The notes under the pieces: generated by a model
What the model was told of the DNA's origin: nothing
What the model saw: only the letters and a program-made list of their open reading frames with translations
Databases searched by the model: none
Translations under genes and position numbers: made by a program
Shown here: positions 31,460-39,981 of the stretch, piece after piece
How positions within the stretch are numbered: position 1 is the stretch's first letter
Layout: every line of letters begins with the position of its first letter
Source: Rahnella bruchi
GTDB lineage: Bacteria; Pseudomonadota; Gammaproteobacteria; Enterobacterales; Enterobacteriaceae
DNA: 64,000 nucleotides
NCBI RefSeq assembly: GCF_003614975.1
Contig: NZ_QZWI01000001.1
Coordinates: 620,001 to 684,000 of the forward strand
Direction: 5' to 3'

Positions 31460-32416
31460 TCAGCGGACAAATTTCGGAAACAAATCCTGCGGAGTCAGAC
31501 GTTTAGCCGTCAGTCCCTGCGCATGCAATTCATGAGCAAAATCGTCGATCATCTTTTCATTGGCTGCGTAACCGTTTGCATTCCAGTCCGCAGGTAAATC
31601 GACGACTGTGCGGCGTAAATCGTCCAGCAACCACGGCGTGGTATCGGCATATTTGGCACGCTTATCCATCCAGACCTGATAAGAGCGGTCAATGATGTCG
31701 CTCAGCGCCTGCGGCAGCCACGGATGTTCTTCCGCCAGCGAGGGTTTAATCGCCAGCAGGTGAATGCCAGGGATATAGCCGACGCGGTTAAAATAGGCCA
31801 GTTCGGCAGCACGGAAATCCGGCTGGAACTGACGAAAACCAGAGCCAGGCTTGAAGAAACCATCAGGCATGAAAGGCGTGAAAATTGCGTCCAGCCAGCC
31901 TTCCTGCAACAACTCCATCATCGGGCGTTCTTCCGGCACCGCTTCAATACGACCTTCACGGCCAAAACCGGCCAGCCGGTCCACAACCGGATGCGCTTCG
32001 GTCAGACGACCGACATACCAGTTCGCATCTTCAATGCCCACGCCTTCCAGCGCCAGTAATGTGCGGGTCCAGGTATTGCCGGAATCCTGCCAGCCGGTCA
32101 GACCGATACGCTTACCTGCCAGCTGTGAAAGTTCAGTCAGCGGACTGTCTTCACGGGTGATGATGCAGCGCTGACGGAAACCGCGCATCAGGAAATGCGG
32201 TATAGCCAGCAAATCGGATTCGCCCCGCGCACGCCCTTGTGCGTAGCGGCTGAAAGACACTTCGCCCGCATCGTATTTATCGCTGGTGCCCAGATTATCG
32301 ACTAACGTACCCACCCGATCGATTTCAAGATTAAAGCCTTCCGGTTTGAGGTCACCTAACGCCAGCGGCGTAAAATAATCCCAGTCACGAACAGCCAGCC
32401 TGATGGTAATCGTCAC
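31460..32416 (-). CDS. Periplasmic-binding-fold protein without signal peptide, NMT1/dihydroxyphthalate-decarboxylase-like
   Basis: 318 aa from a GTG at 32416 that has AAGGGG 6 nt ahead and begins VTITIRLAVRDWDYFTPLALG. Family annotation of such proteins is split between ABC substrate-binding protein and 4,5-dihydroxyphthalate decarboxylase. From this start no signal peptide exists, so it is probably cytosolic. An ATG eight codons upstream, or the full open frame from 32524, gives an untypical N-terminus without ribosome site support. It follows a MocR regulator divergently and precedes ybeM. Confidence 0.7.
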   Translation of the reverse strand: MTITIRLAVRDWDYFTPLALGDLKPEGFNLEIDRVGTLVDNLGTSDKYDAGEVSFSRYAQGRARGESDLLAIPHFLMRGFRQRCIITREDSPLTELSQLAGKRIGLTGWQDSGNTWTRTLLALEGVGIEDANWYVGRLTEAHPVVDRLAGFGREGRIEAVPEERPMMELLQEGWLDAIFTPFMPDGFFKPGSGFRQFQPDFRAAELAYFNRVGYIPGIHLLAIKPSLAEEHPWLPQALSDIIDRSYQVWMDKRAKYADTTPWLLDDLRRTVVDLPADWNANGYAANEKMIDDFAHELHAQGLTAKRLTPQDLFPKFVR

Positions 32417-32561
32417 ATCCGTCCCCTTAAGTGTCAGCATGGTTGATATGCAGAAAAACAACTGTGCGTTTACAAACTTTCCGGCAAACACACCAAATTC
32501 TTTTACGAAGGAGACCATCTTCATCGCAATATGATTATTTTATCGCCTCCGTTGACTAAGT

Positions 32562-32590
32562 TTGATACTAATGGCATAAATTAATATGTA
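32562..32590 (+). promoter_or_regulatory. Promoter of the MocR regulator gene
   Basis: TTGATA (32562-32567), 17 bp, TATGTA (32585-32590), 36 bp before the ATG. The 210-bp divergent gap must also hold the promoter of the leftward genes, where MocR proteins usually bind. Confidence 0.5.
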
Positions 32591-32626
32591 CAATAGATTC
32601 TTTGTTACTGAACAAAAGGCGAGAAA

Positions 32627-33973
32627 ATGGCAGAAAATCCCCTTGAAAAAACACTGGATGCACAATGGTTAGCGACCCAATTACAGGATCGTTCCATGCG
32701 GGGCATTGCGATTGAAACCGCAGCGTTGATTCGTTCCGGTGTGATTGAAATCGGGACGCACCTTCCCGCCGTTCGCGAACTGGCGCAGGCGCTGGGGGTC
32801 AGTCCGGCCACGGTATCCGCCGCGTGGGGGCAGCTGCGGCGTCAGAAAGTGATCGCCGGTCGCGGCCGCAACGGCGTCTGGGTGTGCGGGGACATGCTCT
32901 CGCCAAGACCGGCACGCTTTGAGAAAATCGGCAATTTTGGCGAACATATTATCGCGGATCTGGCGCTGTCTTCGCCGGATCCTGAATTACTGCCGAACCT
33001 GCTCGAAGCCATGCAACACGGTGTTGGCGCTGATAATCTCAACAGCTACCAGCGTGAGGCCATCGCGCCATCTTTACTTGAAGCGGCAAAACACGACTGG
33101 CCTTATGACGCACCGGCGTTTATGTCTGCGGACGGTGGTTTTGACGGGATGAATCTGACGCTGCAAACCTTGCTGATGCAGGGTTCGGTGGTAGCGATTG
33201 AAGATCCGACGGCCACCCGTTTGCTGGATATGCTGGACAATCTGGGCGCGCAGGTGCTCGCGGTGAAATGCGATGAGTTCGGTCCGCTGCCGGAATCTCT
33301 TGCTCAGGCTCTGCTAAAAAATCCCTCCGCGTTTATTTATCAGCCGCGCACACACTCACATTGTGGTCACGCCATCAATGCGGAACGTTATGCTGCTCTG
33401 GCGGAAATTCTCAGTCAGAGCAATACGCTGATCATTGAAGATGACGGCATCGGGCAATTGTCCTGTTATCCGCCAGTAAGTATGGGCAGCCGGTTGCCTG
33501 ACCGGACGGTACATGTCCGTTCTTATTCCAAAGCCTATGGCCCGGATTTACGGCTGGCGGTTATTTCCGGTTCAAACGATTTAATCAAACAAATCAAATC
33601 ATTTCGTAACTTTGGCGCCGGCTGGTCGAGCCGTATTTTGCAGGAAGCGCTGGCGTGGCTGATAAAAGATCCGAAAACGCAGGAAGGTATTTCGCATGCC
33701 AAAAACGTCTACGCGCAACGCCGCAAAGCCATGTCCGACGCCTTACGTATACGTGGAATTAACATTCCCGAGCGCGACGGCCTTGCAATGTGGATCCCGG
33801 TGCCCTCAGAGCAGTTCGCACTGGTGACGATGGCTGCGCGGGGTATAGCTGTTCTGCCCGGCGAACGCAGCCGCATCGGGCCGGGGCAGTTTATCCGCAT
33901 CAGTACCAGTCAGGTGAAACCGGAGCAGGTGGATTTGATTGCCGATGCACTGGTTCTGGCAATGGGTGCCTGA
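32627..33973 (+). CDS. MocR-type regulator, GntR helix-turn-helix fused to an aminotransferase domain
   Basis: 448 aa. The GntR winged helix (THLPAVRELAQALGVSPATVSAAWGQLRRQKVIAG, about residues 45-82) is followed by a fold-type I aminotransferase-like domain with the PLP lysine K302 in SYSKAYG. Divergent from the binding-fold protein and ybeM, which are its most likely targets. Ligand unknown. Confidence 0.9.
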   Translation: MAENPLEKTLDAQWLATQLQDRSMRGIAIETAALIRSGVIEIGTHLPAVRELAQALGVSPATVSAAWGQLRRQKVIAGRGRNGVWVCGDMLSPRPARFEKIGNFGEHIIADLALSSPDPELLPNLLEAMQHGVGADNLNSYQREAIAPSLLEAAKHDWPYDAPAFMSADGGFDGMNLTLQTLLMQGSVVAIEDPTATRLLDMLDNLGAQVLAVKCDEFGPLPESLAQALLKNPSAFIYQPRTHSHCGHAINAERYAALAEILSQSNTLIIEDDGIGQLSCYPPVSMGSRLPDRTVHVRSYSKAYGPDLRLAVISGSNDLIKQIKSFRNFGAGWSSRILQEALAWLIKDPKTQEGISHAKNVYAQRRKAMSDALRIRGINIPERDGLAMWIPVPSEQFALVTMAARGIAVLPGERSRIGPGQFIRISTSQVKPEQVDLIADALVLAMGA

Positions 33974-33977
33974 TTGC

Positions 33978-34412
33978 TCAGGATTTTTTCTGTAAATGCC
34001 TGAGCAAATATTTCGGCGACTCTTCGTATTGCGCCCGCGCGTAGAACTGGTGGGCGCGCACGCGGCGGGTGTGGCTGTGGACTTCCATACGGTCACAACC
34101 GCGTTCCGCCGCCAGACGTTCTGCTTCATCCAACAGTTTCTGGCCAATACCTGCGCCACGACACTGGTCGCTGACGCATAAATAGCTCACCCGGCAGAAC
34201 TCTCCGGCCAGTGCGATCTGCGGAATATAGTGCAATGAGATAAAGCCCACCGCCTTGCCTTCTGCTTCAGCGACCAGCAGGCAACTGTCCGGGTTAGCGG
34301 CCATTTTCACCACACGTTCTGCTACGGCTTCCGGCGTATTGGGATAATCCAAATCGCCCAATAATTGCGCCAGAATTTGCGCATCTGAAACTACACCTTC
34401 TCTGATTAACAT
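33978..34412 (-). CDS. GNAT-family N-acetyltransferase
   Basis: 144 aa. The acetyl-CoA loop is in CRGAGIGQKLLDEAERLA and the typical VSYLCVSDQ beta strand precedes it. The start at 34412 has AGGAAA upstream. Substrate unknown. It is convergent with the MocR gene (4-bp gap) and divergent from crcB. Confidence 0.88.
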   Translation of the reverse strand: MLIREGVVSDAQILAQLLGDLDYPNTPEAVAERVVKMAANPDSCLLVAEAEGKAVGFISLHYIPQIALAGEFCRVSYLCVSDQCRGAGIGQKLLDEAERLAAERGCDRMEVHSHTRRVRAHQFYARAQYEESPKYLLRHLQKKS

Positions 34413-34525
34413 AGCGTTTTCCTGGTTACACACTGTTTCTGTATCGCGGCTACACAAGCCCTGTGACGCGAGGTAAACTTAGCGCCCGGCCCTTTCTGAA
34501 TTTATCGCTTTTTTAAGGCATTCCT

Positions 34526-34909
34526 ATGTTTAGCACCTTACTTGCAGTCTTTATTGGTGGTGGTATTGGCAGCGTGGTTCGCTGGTATGTCAGTCTTAAA
34601 ATGAACGGGATGAGCCCGGTATTACCGGTGGGTACACTGACGGTAAATCTGGTCGGCGCCTTTATTATTGGCCTGGGTATCGCCCTTTTCGCCCGTCTGA
34701 CTCATATCGATCCGGTCTGGAAACTGCTGATCACCACCGGTTTTTGCGGCGGCCTGACCACCTTCTCCACCTTCTCACTCGAAGTCGTCTACATGTTACA
34801 GGATGGTCGTTTTGGTGCCGCCCTGCTCAATATGGCGCTCAATCTTGCCGGTTCCCTGGCCATGACTTTATTGGCCTTCATGCTGGTCAGCTGGTTTAGC
34901 GCGCACTGA
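34526..34909 (+). CDS. crcB: CrcB (Fluc), fluoride channel
   Basis: 127 aa, four membrane helices. [10 protein letters not shown] near the N-terminus and [13 protein letters not shown] hold the conserved fluoride-pathway residues. Exports fluoride as a dual-topology dimer. No fluoride riboswitch is recognisable in the 113 bp upstream. Flanks the variable insertion on the side facing cspE. Confidence 0.95.
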   Translation: MFSTLLAVFIGGGIGSVVRWYVSLKMNGMSPVLPVGTLTVNLVGAFIIGLGIALFARLTHIDPVWKLLITTGFCGGLTTFSTFSLEVVYMLQDGRFGAALLNMALNLAGSLAMTLLAFMLVSWFSAH

Positions 34910-34923
34910 TCCTATCTTTCGCG

Positions 34924-34950
34924 GATGCCTTTTTTATGACAAAAGGCATC
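34924..34950 (+). other. Hairpin after crcB
   Basis: Perfect 10-bp stem GATGCCTTTT (34924-34933) / AAAAGGCATC (34941-34950). No U-run follows, so termination would be weak. Confidence 0.45.
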
Positions 34951-35063
34951 TGCATGATAAATATGTGATACAGATTCTAATCCTCCGCCCTTTCTTAATG
35001 TTTCCTTCATCTTATGTGCAGATAATAGCCTCAGTTCACTCTGGTTTATTTTCGAGGTATGGC

Positions 35064-35156
35064 ATGTTTTCTGTTCCAAAAACGTCTTCTGAGCTCCTGA
35101 CAGTTGCCCTTTGTGTCCTGACTGTGGTTGCTTTTTTACAGGCATACTTTGCATAA
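35064..35156 (+). CDS. Possible 30-aa single-helix membrane protein
   Basis: The ATG at 35064 has GAGG 6 nt ahead. The product begins MFSVPKTSSE and the rest (LLTVALCVLTVVAFLQAYFA) is one hydrophobic helix. A terminator follows 36 bp after the stop. The size is typical of enterobacterial membrane microproteins. No family recognised, and chance is not excluded. Confidence 0.4.
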   Translation: MFSVPKTSSELLTVALCVLTVVAFLQAYFA

Positions 35157-35191
35157 CCCTCTGTAATTTCAGCACGTCCCCCTTTTCCGTT

Positions 35192-35221
35192 AACGGCGCA
35201 CTCTTCCTGATTGCGCCGTTT
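35192..35221 (+). terminator. Terminator upstream of the tetR gene
   Basis: Perfect 9-bp stem AACGGCGCA (35192-35200) / TGCGCCGTT (35212-35220). Only one extra T follows the TT of the stem. It would end a transcript from crcB or the 30-aa ORF. Confidence 0.55.
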
Positions 35222-35290
35222 GCATTTCTGCGCCGGGCTTAATGACGCTGAAACGAAACGTCACTTTTCATTCCATTCATAATACAAATA

Positions 35291-35334
35291 TTTACCTGTT
35301 CCTCCTTATTGCCTATACTTGAGAATGATCGTTC
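35291..35334 (+). promoter_or_regulatory. tetR promoter with overlapping operator
   Basis: TTTACC (35291-35296), 17 bp, TATACT (35314-35319). The imperfect palindrome GAATGATCGTTC (35323-35334), within a wider 18-bp dyad with 14 matching positions, sits on the predicted start. This is the usual layout for TetR autorepression. Confidence 0.55.
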
Positions 35335-35367
35335 ACAGTCAATGTCAGCAAAATTCTCAGGGAAAAC

Positions 35368-36024
35368 ATGCTTCACCCACAACAATGCACTAAAGACGCG
35401 CGCATCAGCGCACGACGCGACCAGATTATTGCCGCAGCACGCCTGTGTTTTCGCAAGCATGGTTTTCATGGTGCAGGCATGGCTGAAATCGCGAAAACTT
35501 CACTGCTCAGTGTGGGACAGATTTACCGCTATTTCGCCAATAAAGACGCCATTATCGAAGAAATTGTTCGCCGAATTGTCATGAAAAAAATCAGGCTGAT
35601 GACAGGCAATGCCCACAACCTGCAACAGGTGGCGCACAATCTGGCACACCGCCGGATTGGCAATCTCAGCGCGCCGTATAAAGAAGAACTGTGCGCTGAA
35701 CAAAAAGAACAGGCCGAAATTGACCACGCATTGATACTGGAAGTCGCCGCAGAAGCGACCCGCAATCCTGCCGTGGAAAAAATCTGGCGCGACTCTGAAA
35801 AACAGTTGTTTAACGAAGCAAAATCTCTGCTCAGTGCCACTTTCCCGCAATTTTCAGAGGCTGAAATGACGGCCAAGGTGGAAACTTTAGCCGTCATTTG
35901 TGAAGGCACCGCATTTCGTCGTATGACGACAGTTCACGCCGACGCAGAGCTTCTGGAAGCCATATACCATCGCTACTTCCAGAGCCTCTTCGAAACGGAT
36001 TCAATCACCAGCAAACCGGATTAA
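35368..36024 (+). CDS. TetR-family repressor
   Basis: 218 aa. The N-terminal TetR helix-turn-helix (RRDQIIAAARLCFRKHGFHGAGMAEIAKTSLLS then GQIYRYFANKDAI, about residues 15-65) is followed by a ligand-binding domain of unknown specificity. 8 bp before the MFS exporter gene, so it probably controls the pair, with the palindrome at its own promoter as operator. Confidence 0.9.
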   Translation: MLHPQQCTKDARISARRDQIIAAARLCFRKHGFHGAGMAEIAKTSLLSVGQIYRYFANKDAIIEEIVRRIVMKKIRLMTGNAHNLQQVAHNLAHRRIGNLSAPYKEELCAEQKEQAEIDHALILEVAAEATRNPAVEKIWRDSEKQLFNEAKSLLSATFPQFSEAEMTAKVETLAVICEGTAFRRMTTVHADAELLEAIYHRYFQSLFETDSITSKPD

Positions 36025-36032
36025 CCTTTACC

Positions 36033-37220
36033 ATGAGCGCTCACCTGCAAGAAAAACGCCTCGGTTATGCCCTGGTGCTAGGCTCTCTCGCCGCACTGGG
36101 TCCCTTATGCACCGATTTATACCTTCCCGCACTGCCTGAAATGGCAGGCGATCTCAGTACCTCCACCGCCAGTGCGCAACTCAGCCTGACCGCCGGTTTA
36201 CTCGGCCTCGGTTTCGGCCAGCTGCTGTTTGGCCCGCTGAGCGACCGCTATGGCCGTATGCGTCCTTTATTGTGGTCGCTGGCTTTATTGCTGGCCGCGT
36301 CGGTCTGGTGTGCCGTCGCGCAGGACATTGATCAGCTGATCGTCGCCCGTCTGTTGCAGGGGATCGCCGGTGCCGGTGGCGCAGTACTCTCCCGAGCCGT
36401 GGCCAGAGATTTGTATAACGGACATGAGTTAACGCGCTTTTTCGCTCTGCTGATGCTGGTCAACGGACTGGCGCCCATCATCGCGCCAGTGCTCGGCGGC
36501 GCATTACTCAACTGGGTGAACTGGCGGGGAATATTCGGCGTACTGGCGCTTATCGCCATCCTGTTATTCAGCTTTTCTTCCCTGAAGTTGCATGAAACGT
36601 TGTTGCCCGAACGGCGCGCCAGGGGCGGAATTCTGAGTATGCTGTTTTCGATTTTTGGTTTGCTAAAACACCGCCCGTTTATGGGGTTGTGTCTGACGCA
36701 GGGATTTATCATGGCAGGAATGTTTGCGTATATCGGCGCTTCACCGTTTGTACTGCAACAGATTTATCATCTCAGCCCGCAGATGTTCAGCCTGTGCTTT
36801 GCGATCAACGGCATCGGACTGGTGATTTCTGCACAGGTTTCTACCCGTCTGAGCCGTCGTTTTGGTGAACTGGCTCTGGTAAAAGCGGGATTATGCATTG
36901 CCGCCGTGGCGTCCGTAACGCTGGTGATCTCCGCCAGCCTTAACGCGCCGCTGGTGATGCTGCTGATCCCGCTGTTCTTCTCGGTAATGGTCATCGGGAT
37001 TATCGGCCCGAATGCGGGGTCGCTCGCGATGCAAAGTCAGGGGAAGAACGCGGGGAGTGCATCGGCATTGCTGGGAGTTTGTATGTTTGCGCTTGGCGCG
37101 TTGGCGGTCCCTGTTACCGGTTTTGGCAGTCATCCGGCGCTGTCGATGGGACTGACCATTCTCGGCTGTTACGCGATTGCTATCCTGATGTTCGCGCTTT
37201 TGGTACGCAAACCCGCGTAA
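36033..37220 (+). CDS. Bcr/CflA-type MFS drug exporter
   Basis: 395 aa with twelve predicted membrane helices. Signature LCTDLYLPALPEMA at the start and MFS motif A in LLFGPLSDRYGRM. The family exports bicyclomycin, chloramphenicol or similar compounds. The true substrate is unknown. Follows its presumed TetR regulator in one operon. Confidence 0.92.
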   Translation: MSAHLQEKRLGYALVLGSLAALGPLCTDLYLPALPEMAGDLSTSTASAQLSLTAGLLGLGFGQLLFGPLSDRYGRMRPLLWSLALLLAASVWCAVAQDIDQLIVARLLQGIAGAGGAVLSRAVARDLYNGHELTRFFALLMLVNGLAPIIAPVLGGALLNWVNWRGIFGVLALIAILLFSFSSLKLHETLLPERRARGGILSMLFSIFGLLKHRPFMGLCLTQGFIMAGMFAYIGASPFVLQQIYHLSPQMFSLCFAINGIGLVISAQVSTRLSRRFGELALVKAGLCIAAVASVTLVISASLNAPLVMLLIPLFFSVMVIGIIGPNAGSLAMQSQGKNAGSASALLGVCMFALGALAVPVTGFGSHPALSMGLTILGCYAIAILMFALLVRKPA

Positions 37221-37243
37221 TAATTTAACGAACGACAGGCAAA

Positions 37244-37269
37244 AAAAAACCCGCTTCGGCGGGTTTTTT
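37244..37269. terminator. Bidirectional terminator between the MFS gene and cspE
   Basis: AAAAAACCCGC, TTCG loop, GCGGGTTTTTT. A UUCG-capped stem flanked by A and T runs, serving both convergent genes. Confidence 0.95.
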
Positions 37270-37284
37270 AGAATTCGGCTAAAG

Positions 37285-37494
37285 TCAGATAGCGATAACG
37301 TTAGCAGCCGACGGGCCTTTGGCACCATTGGTGATTTCGAACTCTACGCGCTGGCCTTCAGCAAGGGTCTTGAAACCGTTGCTTGAAATAGCAGAGAAAT
37401 GAACGAAAACATCTTTGCTGCCATCTTCAGGGGTAATGAAACCAAAACCTTTAGATTCATTGAACCACTTAACGCTACCTTTAATCTTAGACAT
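37285..37494 (-). CDS. cspE: CspE, cold-shock family RNA chaperone
   Basis: 69 aa, almost identical to E. coli CspE. RNP motifs KGFGFITP and DVFVHFSAI are present. Binds single-stranded nucleic acid, melts RNA structure and antiterminates. It keeps its E. coli neighbourhood with crcB, but pagP, its partner there, is missing. Confidence 0.96.
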   Translation of the reverse strand: MSKIKGSVKWFNESKGFGFITPEDGSKDVFVHFSAISSNGFKTLAEGQRVEFEITNGAKGPSAANVIAI

Positions 37495-37671
37495 CAAACT
37501 TACCTTTACGTGAATGTTGGACACAAAATGTGTGTCAAATACAGTACAGCAACAGATTTCACTTTTGTCCAGAATTCTGATGGCAATAAGCGATAAAGCT
37601 CTCACTCTTCGTTTTCTGTTGCAGTTTCCTTCTGCCAAAAAGGCGTTTAATAGCCTTATGACATCAAACAG

Positions 37672-38433
37672 TTAGAAAAACGAATCGTCGTCGTTGCTGT
37701 AATCATCTGAATCAAAACTGTCAGAACCGAACCCCAGATCCGAATTATCGTTGCGCAGTGAGGCATCTTCCCAGGAAGGCAGCCCGCTATCGAAGTTTTG
37801 ATCGTTCCCGAAACCCTGATTGTTGTCGAGGAAACTGCTGTCAGCCGGATTGAGATCCTGCACTGGCGGCTCTTCGATAATATTGACGATTTCCTGCGGC
37901 TGGCTGTGATGGAACATGCCGGTCAGCATATCGGCCAGCACCACACCGCCCGCAACACCCGCCGCCGTTCGCAATGCGCTGCCTAAAAAACCGGGTTGCT
38001 GAGGCGCAGCCTGCGCCGGAGCCTGCTGTTGAGGTTGTGAAGCATATTGCTGTTGCTGAGGCTGATTTCCCCACGCCTGAGTGCCAGGGATCGGTTGACT
38101 GCCCTGTGACGTCTGACGTTGTGGCGCGGCCTGTGAGGAACCGCCGCCAAACAAACCGGCAAGAAAACCGCTGCTTTGCGGTTTGGCGGTTTGCGCCTGC
38201 TGTTGCAACTGCTCGTTCTGCTGTTGCAGTTCCTGCACCTGCGCATTGAGCTTGGTCAGCGCCGCTTCCTGAATAATCATCGCCTGCGCCATGTAATACG
38301 GGGCGGACGGCTGCTGACGAATATGGGCCTGAATCACACGCTCAGCTTCCGCATCACGCGGTGCTGTATTGGACTCAGCCTGTTGTAAGCGACTAAAAAG
38401 CCCGTCAATTAAACGCTGTTCTTCAGATTGCAT
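37672..38433 (-). CDS. DUF2076 protein
   Basis: 253 aa. The N-terminal segment (EEQRLIDGLFSRLQQAE, then PYYMAQAMIIQEAALTKLNAQVQELQQQNEQL) predicts a coiled coil. A Gln/Pro-rich linker, a short Gly/Ala segment and an acidic Asp/Ser/Asn-rich tail ending DDDSFF follow. DUF2076 proteins are called periplasmic ligand-binding sensors in databases, but no signal peptide is visible. Function unknown. Confidence 0.8.
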   Translation of the reverse strand: MQSEEQRLIDGLFSRLQQAESNTAPRDAEAERVIQAHIRQQPSAPYYMAQAMIIQEAALTKLNAQVQELQQQNEQLQQQAQTAKPQSSGFLAGLFGGGSSQAAPQRQTSQGSQPIPGTQAWGNQPQQQQYASQPQQQAPAQAAPQQPGFLGSALRTAAGVAGGVVLADMLTGMFHHSQPQEIVNIIEEPPVQDLNPADSSFLDNNQGFGNDQNFDSGLPSWEDASLRNDNSDLGFGSDSFDSDDYSNDDDSFF

Positions 38434-38648
38434 AAATTCACCTTATTGATGTGTCGTACGACGCCATGAACGATGCCCGCCGGCGTTATGCAGATACAGT
38501 AATACAGTTATATTTTTGTATGAATTAACGGAGTGTCAACAAATGTGACGGAGGTAAAGTTCGTGCAGAAAGTACGCGGAGGGATTGAAAATCCGCCTGC
38601 GTGACCACAAGCGGAGTCATTAAACCTAAGGTGGACAAATGTCAGATG

Positions 38649-39779
38649 TTACTTTTTCGGCGTCCAGCCCAGGATGAATTCCTGATCCGGCAGGTTAGTG
38701 AAATTACGCACGATATCGTGATAGGTTTTCGCCGGATCTAAATCTTTGAACTGTTCCGGATAGATAAATTTCGCCAGATATTCCATACCGACAATGTTGT
38801 ACGGGTGGTTGTAGAACTGATGATAAACGCCGTAAACATGTTTGTCACTGACCGCCGGGATCTGCGCAACGCCTGTACGGGAAAGCAGAACTTTAGTTTG
38901 TTTATCGACATCAGCTTCATTCGCGCCGTACCCAAACGGCAGAATGTGTGTCACGGAACCGGAAGCAGGACGCGCCGAACCGGTCATGATGTAAACGTCC
39001 GGTTTCATGCTGATAACCTGTTCCAGAGAAACAGTGCCTGATGCACCCGGCAACAGCTTAGAACCAATATTGTTGGCATCAACGGCCTGAATCAGCTTGC
39101 CCCAGCCTGCATTACCATGGGTAAAGCAGCAGGAATCGTCGCGTCCGGCAATCGGCTCAATGAAGACATTGGGTTTGGTTTTAATGGCCGAAACCACTTT
39201 CTGGATGTTCTGGAAATGCTCGTTATAAAACGCGGTATAAGCGCGGGCATTGTCTTCCTGATTCATCACTTTACCCAGCAGATCAATGCTCGGCGCCGTG
39301 TCTTTGGCCGGATCCAGTTCGTAATCCACGAACAGCACCGGAATATGCAGCGCAGCCAGTTTCTCCAGCACGCCAGCCTGTGCCAGCGAGTCTTTGGCAC
39401 GCACCTGAGCAATCATCAGATCAGGTTTTTTAGCAATGACCGTTTCCAAATCCACCTGCCCTTTGTCGCTGAATCCCATATCGAGGATTTTCGCTGAATC
39501 AGGCCATTTGCTTTTCAGCATATCCCAGGTACCGCTGTCGGTTTTCTTCAGCAGGTTATTCCACGCCACCACATGCTGGAACGGATTGGCTTTATCCAGT
39601 ACTGCCAGCGCCAGCAAATCACGCCCGTCCTGCAAAATCACACGCTGCGGTGCTTTATCAATAGTGACTTTTTGCCCGGCCATATCGGTCACGGTCACCG
39701 GATAGGTGGTAGCAAAAACTGAGGATGAGGCAGCCATCATACCTGCAACAGACAGCACGCGAGCGGTGTTCTTTAACAT
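38649..39779 (-). CDS. Iron-type ABC substrate-binding protein
   Basis: 376 aa. The signal peptide (MLKNTARVLSVAGMMAASSS, cleavage near VFATT) is followed by a TroA/FecB-type binding fold (VTVTDMAGQKVTIDKAPQRVILQ). The start at 39779 is just downstream of a Fur box. No permease or ATPase is adjacent, so it must feed a transporter encoded elsewhere. The ligand, siderophore or haem-like, is not determinable here. Confidence 0.85.
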   Translation of the reverse strand: MLKNTARVLSVAGMMAASSSVFATTYPVTVTDMAGQKVTIDKAPQRVILQDGRDLLALAVLDKANPFQHVVAWNNLLKKTDSGTWDMLKSKWPDSAKILDMGFSDKGQVDLETVIAKKPDLMIAQVRAKDSLAQAGVLEKLAALHIPVLFVDYELDPAKDTAPSIDLLGKVMNQEDNARAYTAFYNEHFQNIQKVVSAIKTKPNVFIEPIAGRDDSCCFTHGNAGWGKLIQAVDANNIGSKLLPGASGTVSLEQVISMKPDVYIMTGSARPASGSVTHILPFGYGANEADVDKQTKVLLSRTGVAQIPAVSDKHVYGVYHQFYNHPYNIVGMEYLAKFIYPEQFKDLDPAKTYHDIVRNFTNLPDQEFILGWTPKK

Positions 39780-39812
39780 GTGATTACCCGAAGATGAGAA
39801 TGAATAAGAAAT

Positions 39813-39831
39813 GATTTTGATAATTGTTATC
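39813..39831 (-). promoter_or_regulatory. Fur box upstream of the iron-type binding protein
   Basis: GATTTTGATAATTGTTATC matches the 19-bp Fur consensus at 15 positions, including the whole central GATAAT. It lies 34-52 bp upstream of the start codon, where the promoter should be. Confidence 0.8.
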
Positions 39832-39918
39832 AAGTGAAGCCGAAATAATAAACAAGGAAGGATTGGCGGGGCAATGTTTTTAGAAAAATTTATGGCGGAT
39901 AAAACATGTCGAAATATT

Positions 39919-39945
39919 AACGGGATACCCTTGGGGCATCCCGTT
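39919..39945 (-). terminator. Terminator after the S9 peptidase gene
   Basis: AACGGGAT (39919-39926) / ATCCCGTT (39938-39945) with inner CCC/GGG pairing. On the minus strand it is followed by AATATTT. 37 bp after the stop. Confidence 0.6.
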
Positions 39946-39981
39946 TAGCTTAAGTCAGCAGATCATTGAGTCCGCTTCTGC

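Noticed and set aside
34910..35063. Fluoride riboswitch near crcB
   Set aside because: The sequence lies downstream of crcB, and the upstream gap shows no riboswitch-like conserved core.
37495..37671. pagP gene next to cspE
   Set aside because: pagP neighbours cspE in E. coli, but no frame here resembles it. The neighbour is a DUF2076 gene.
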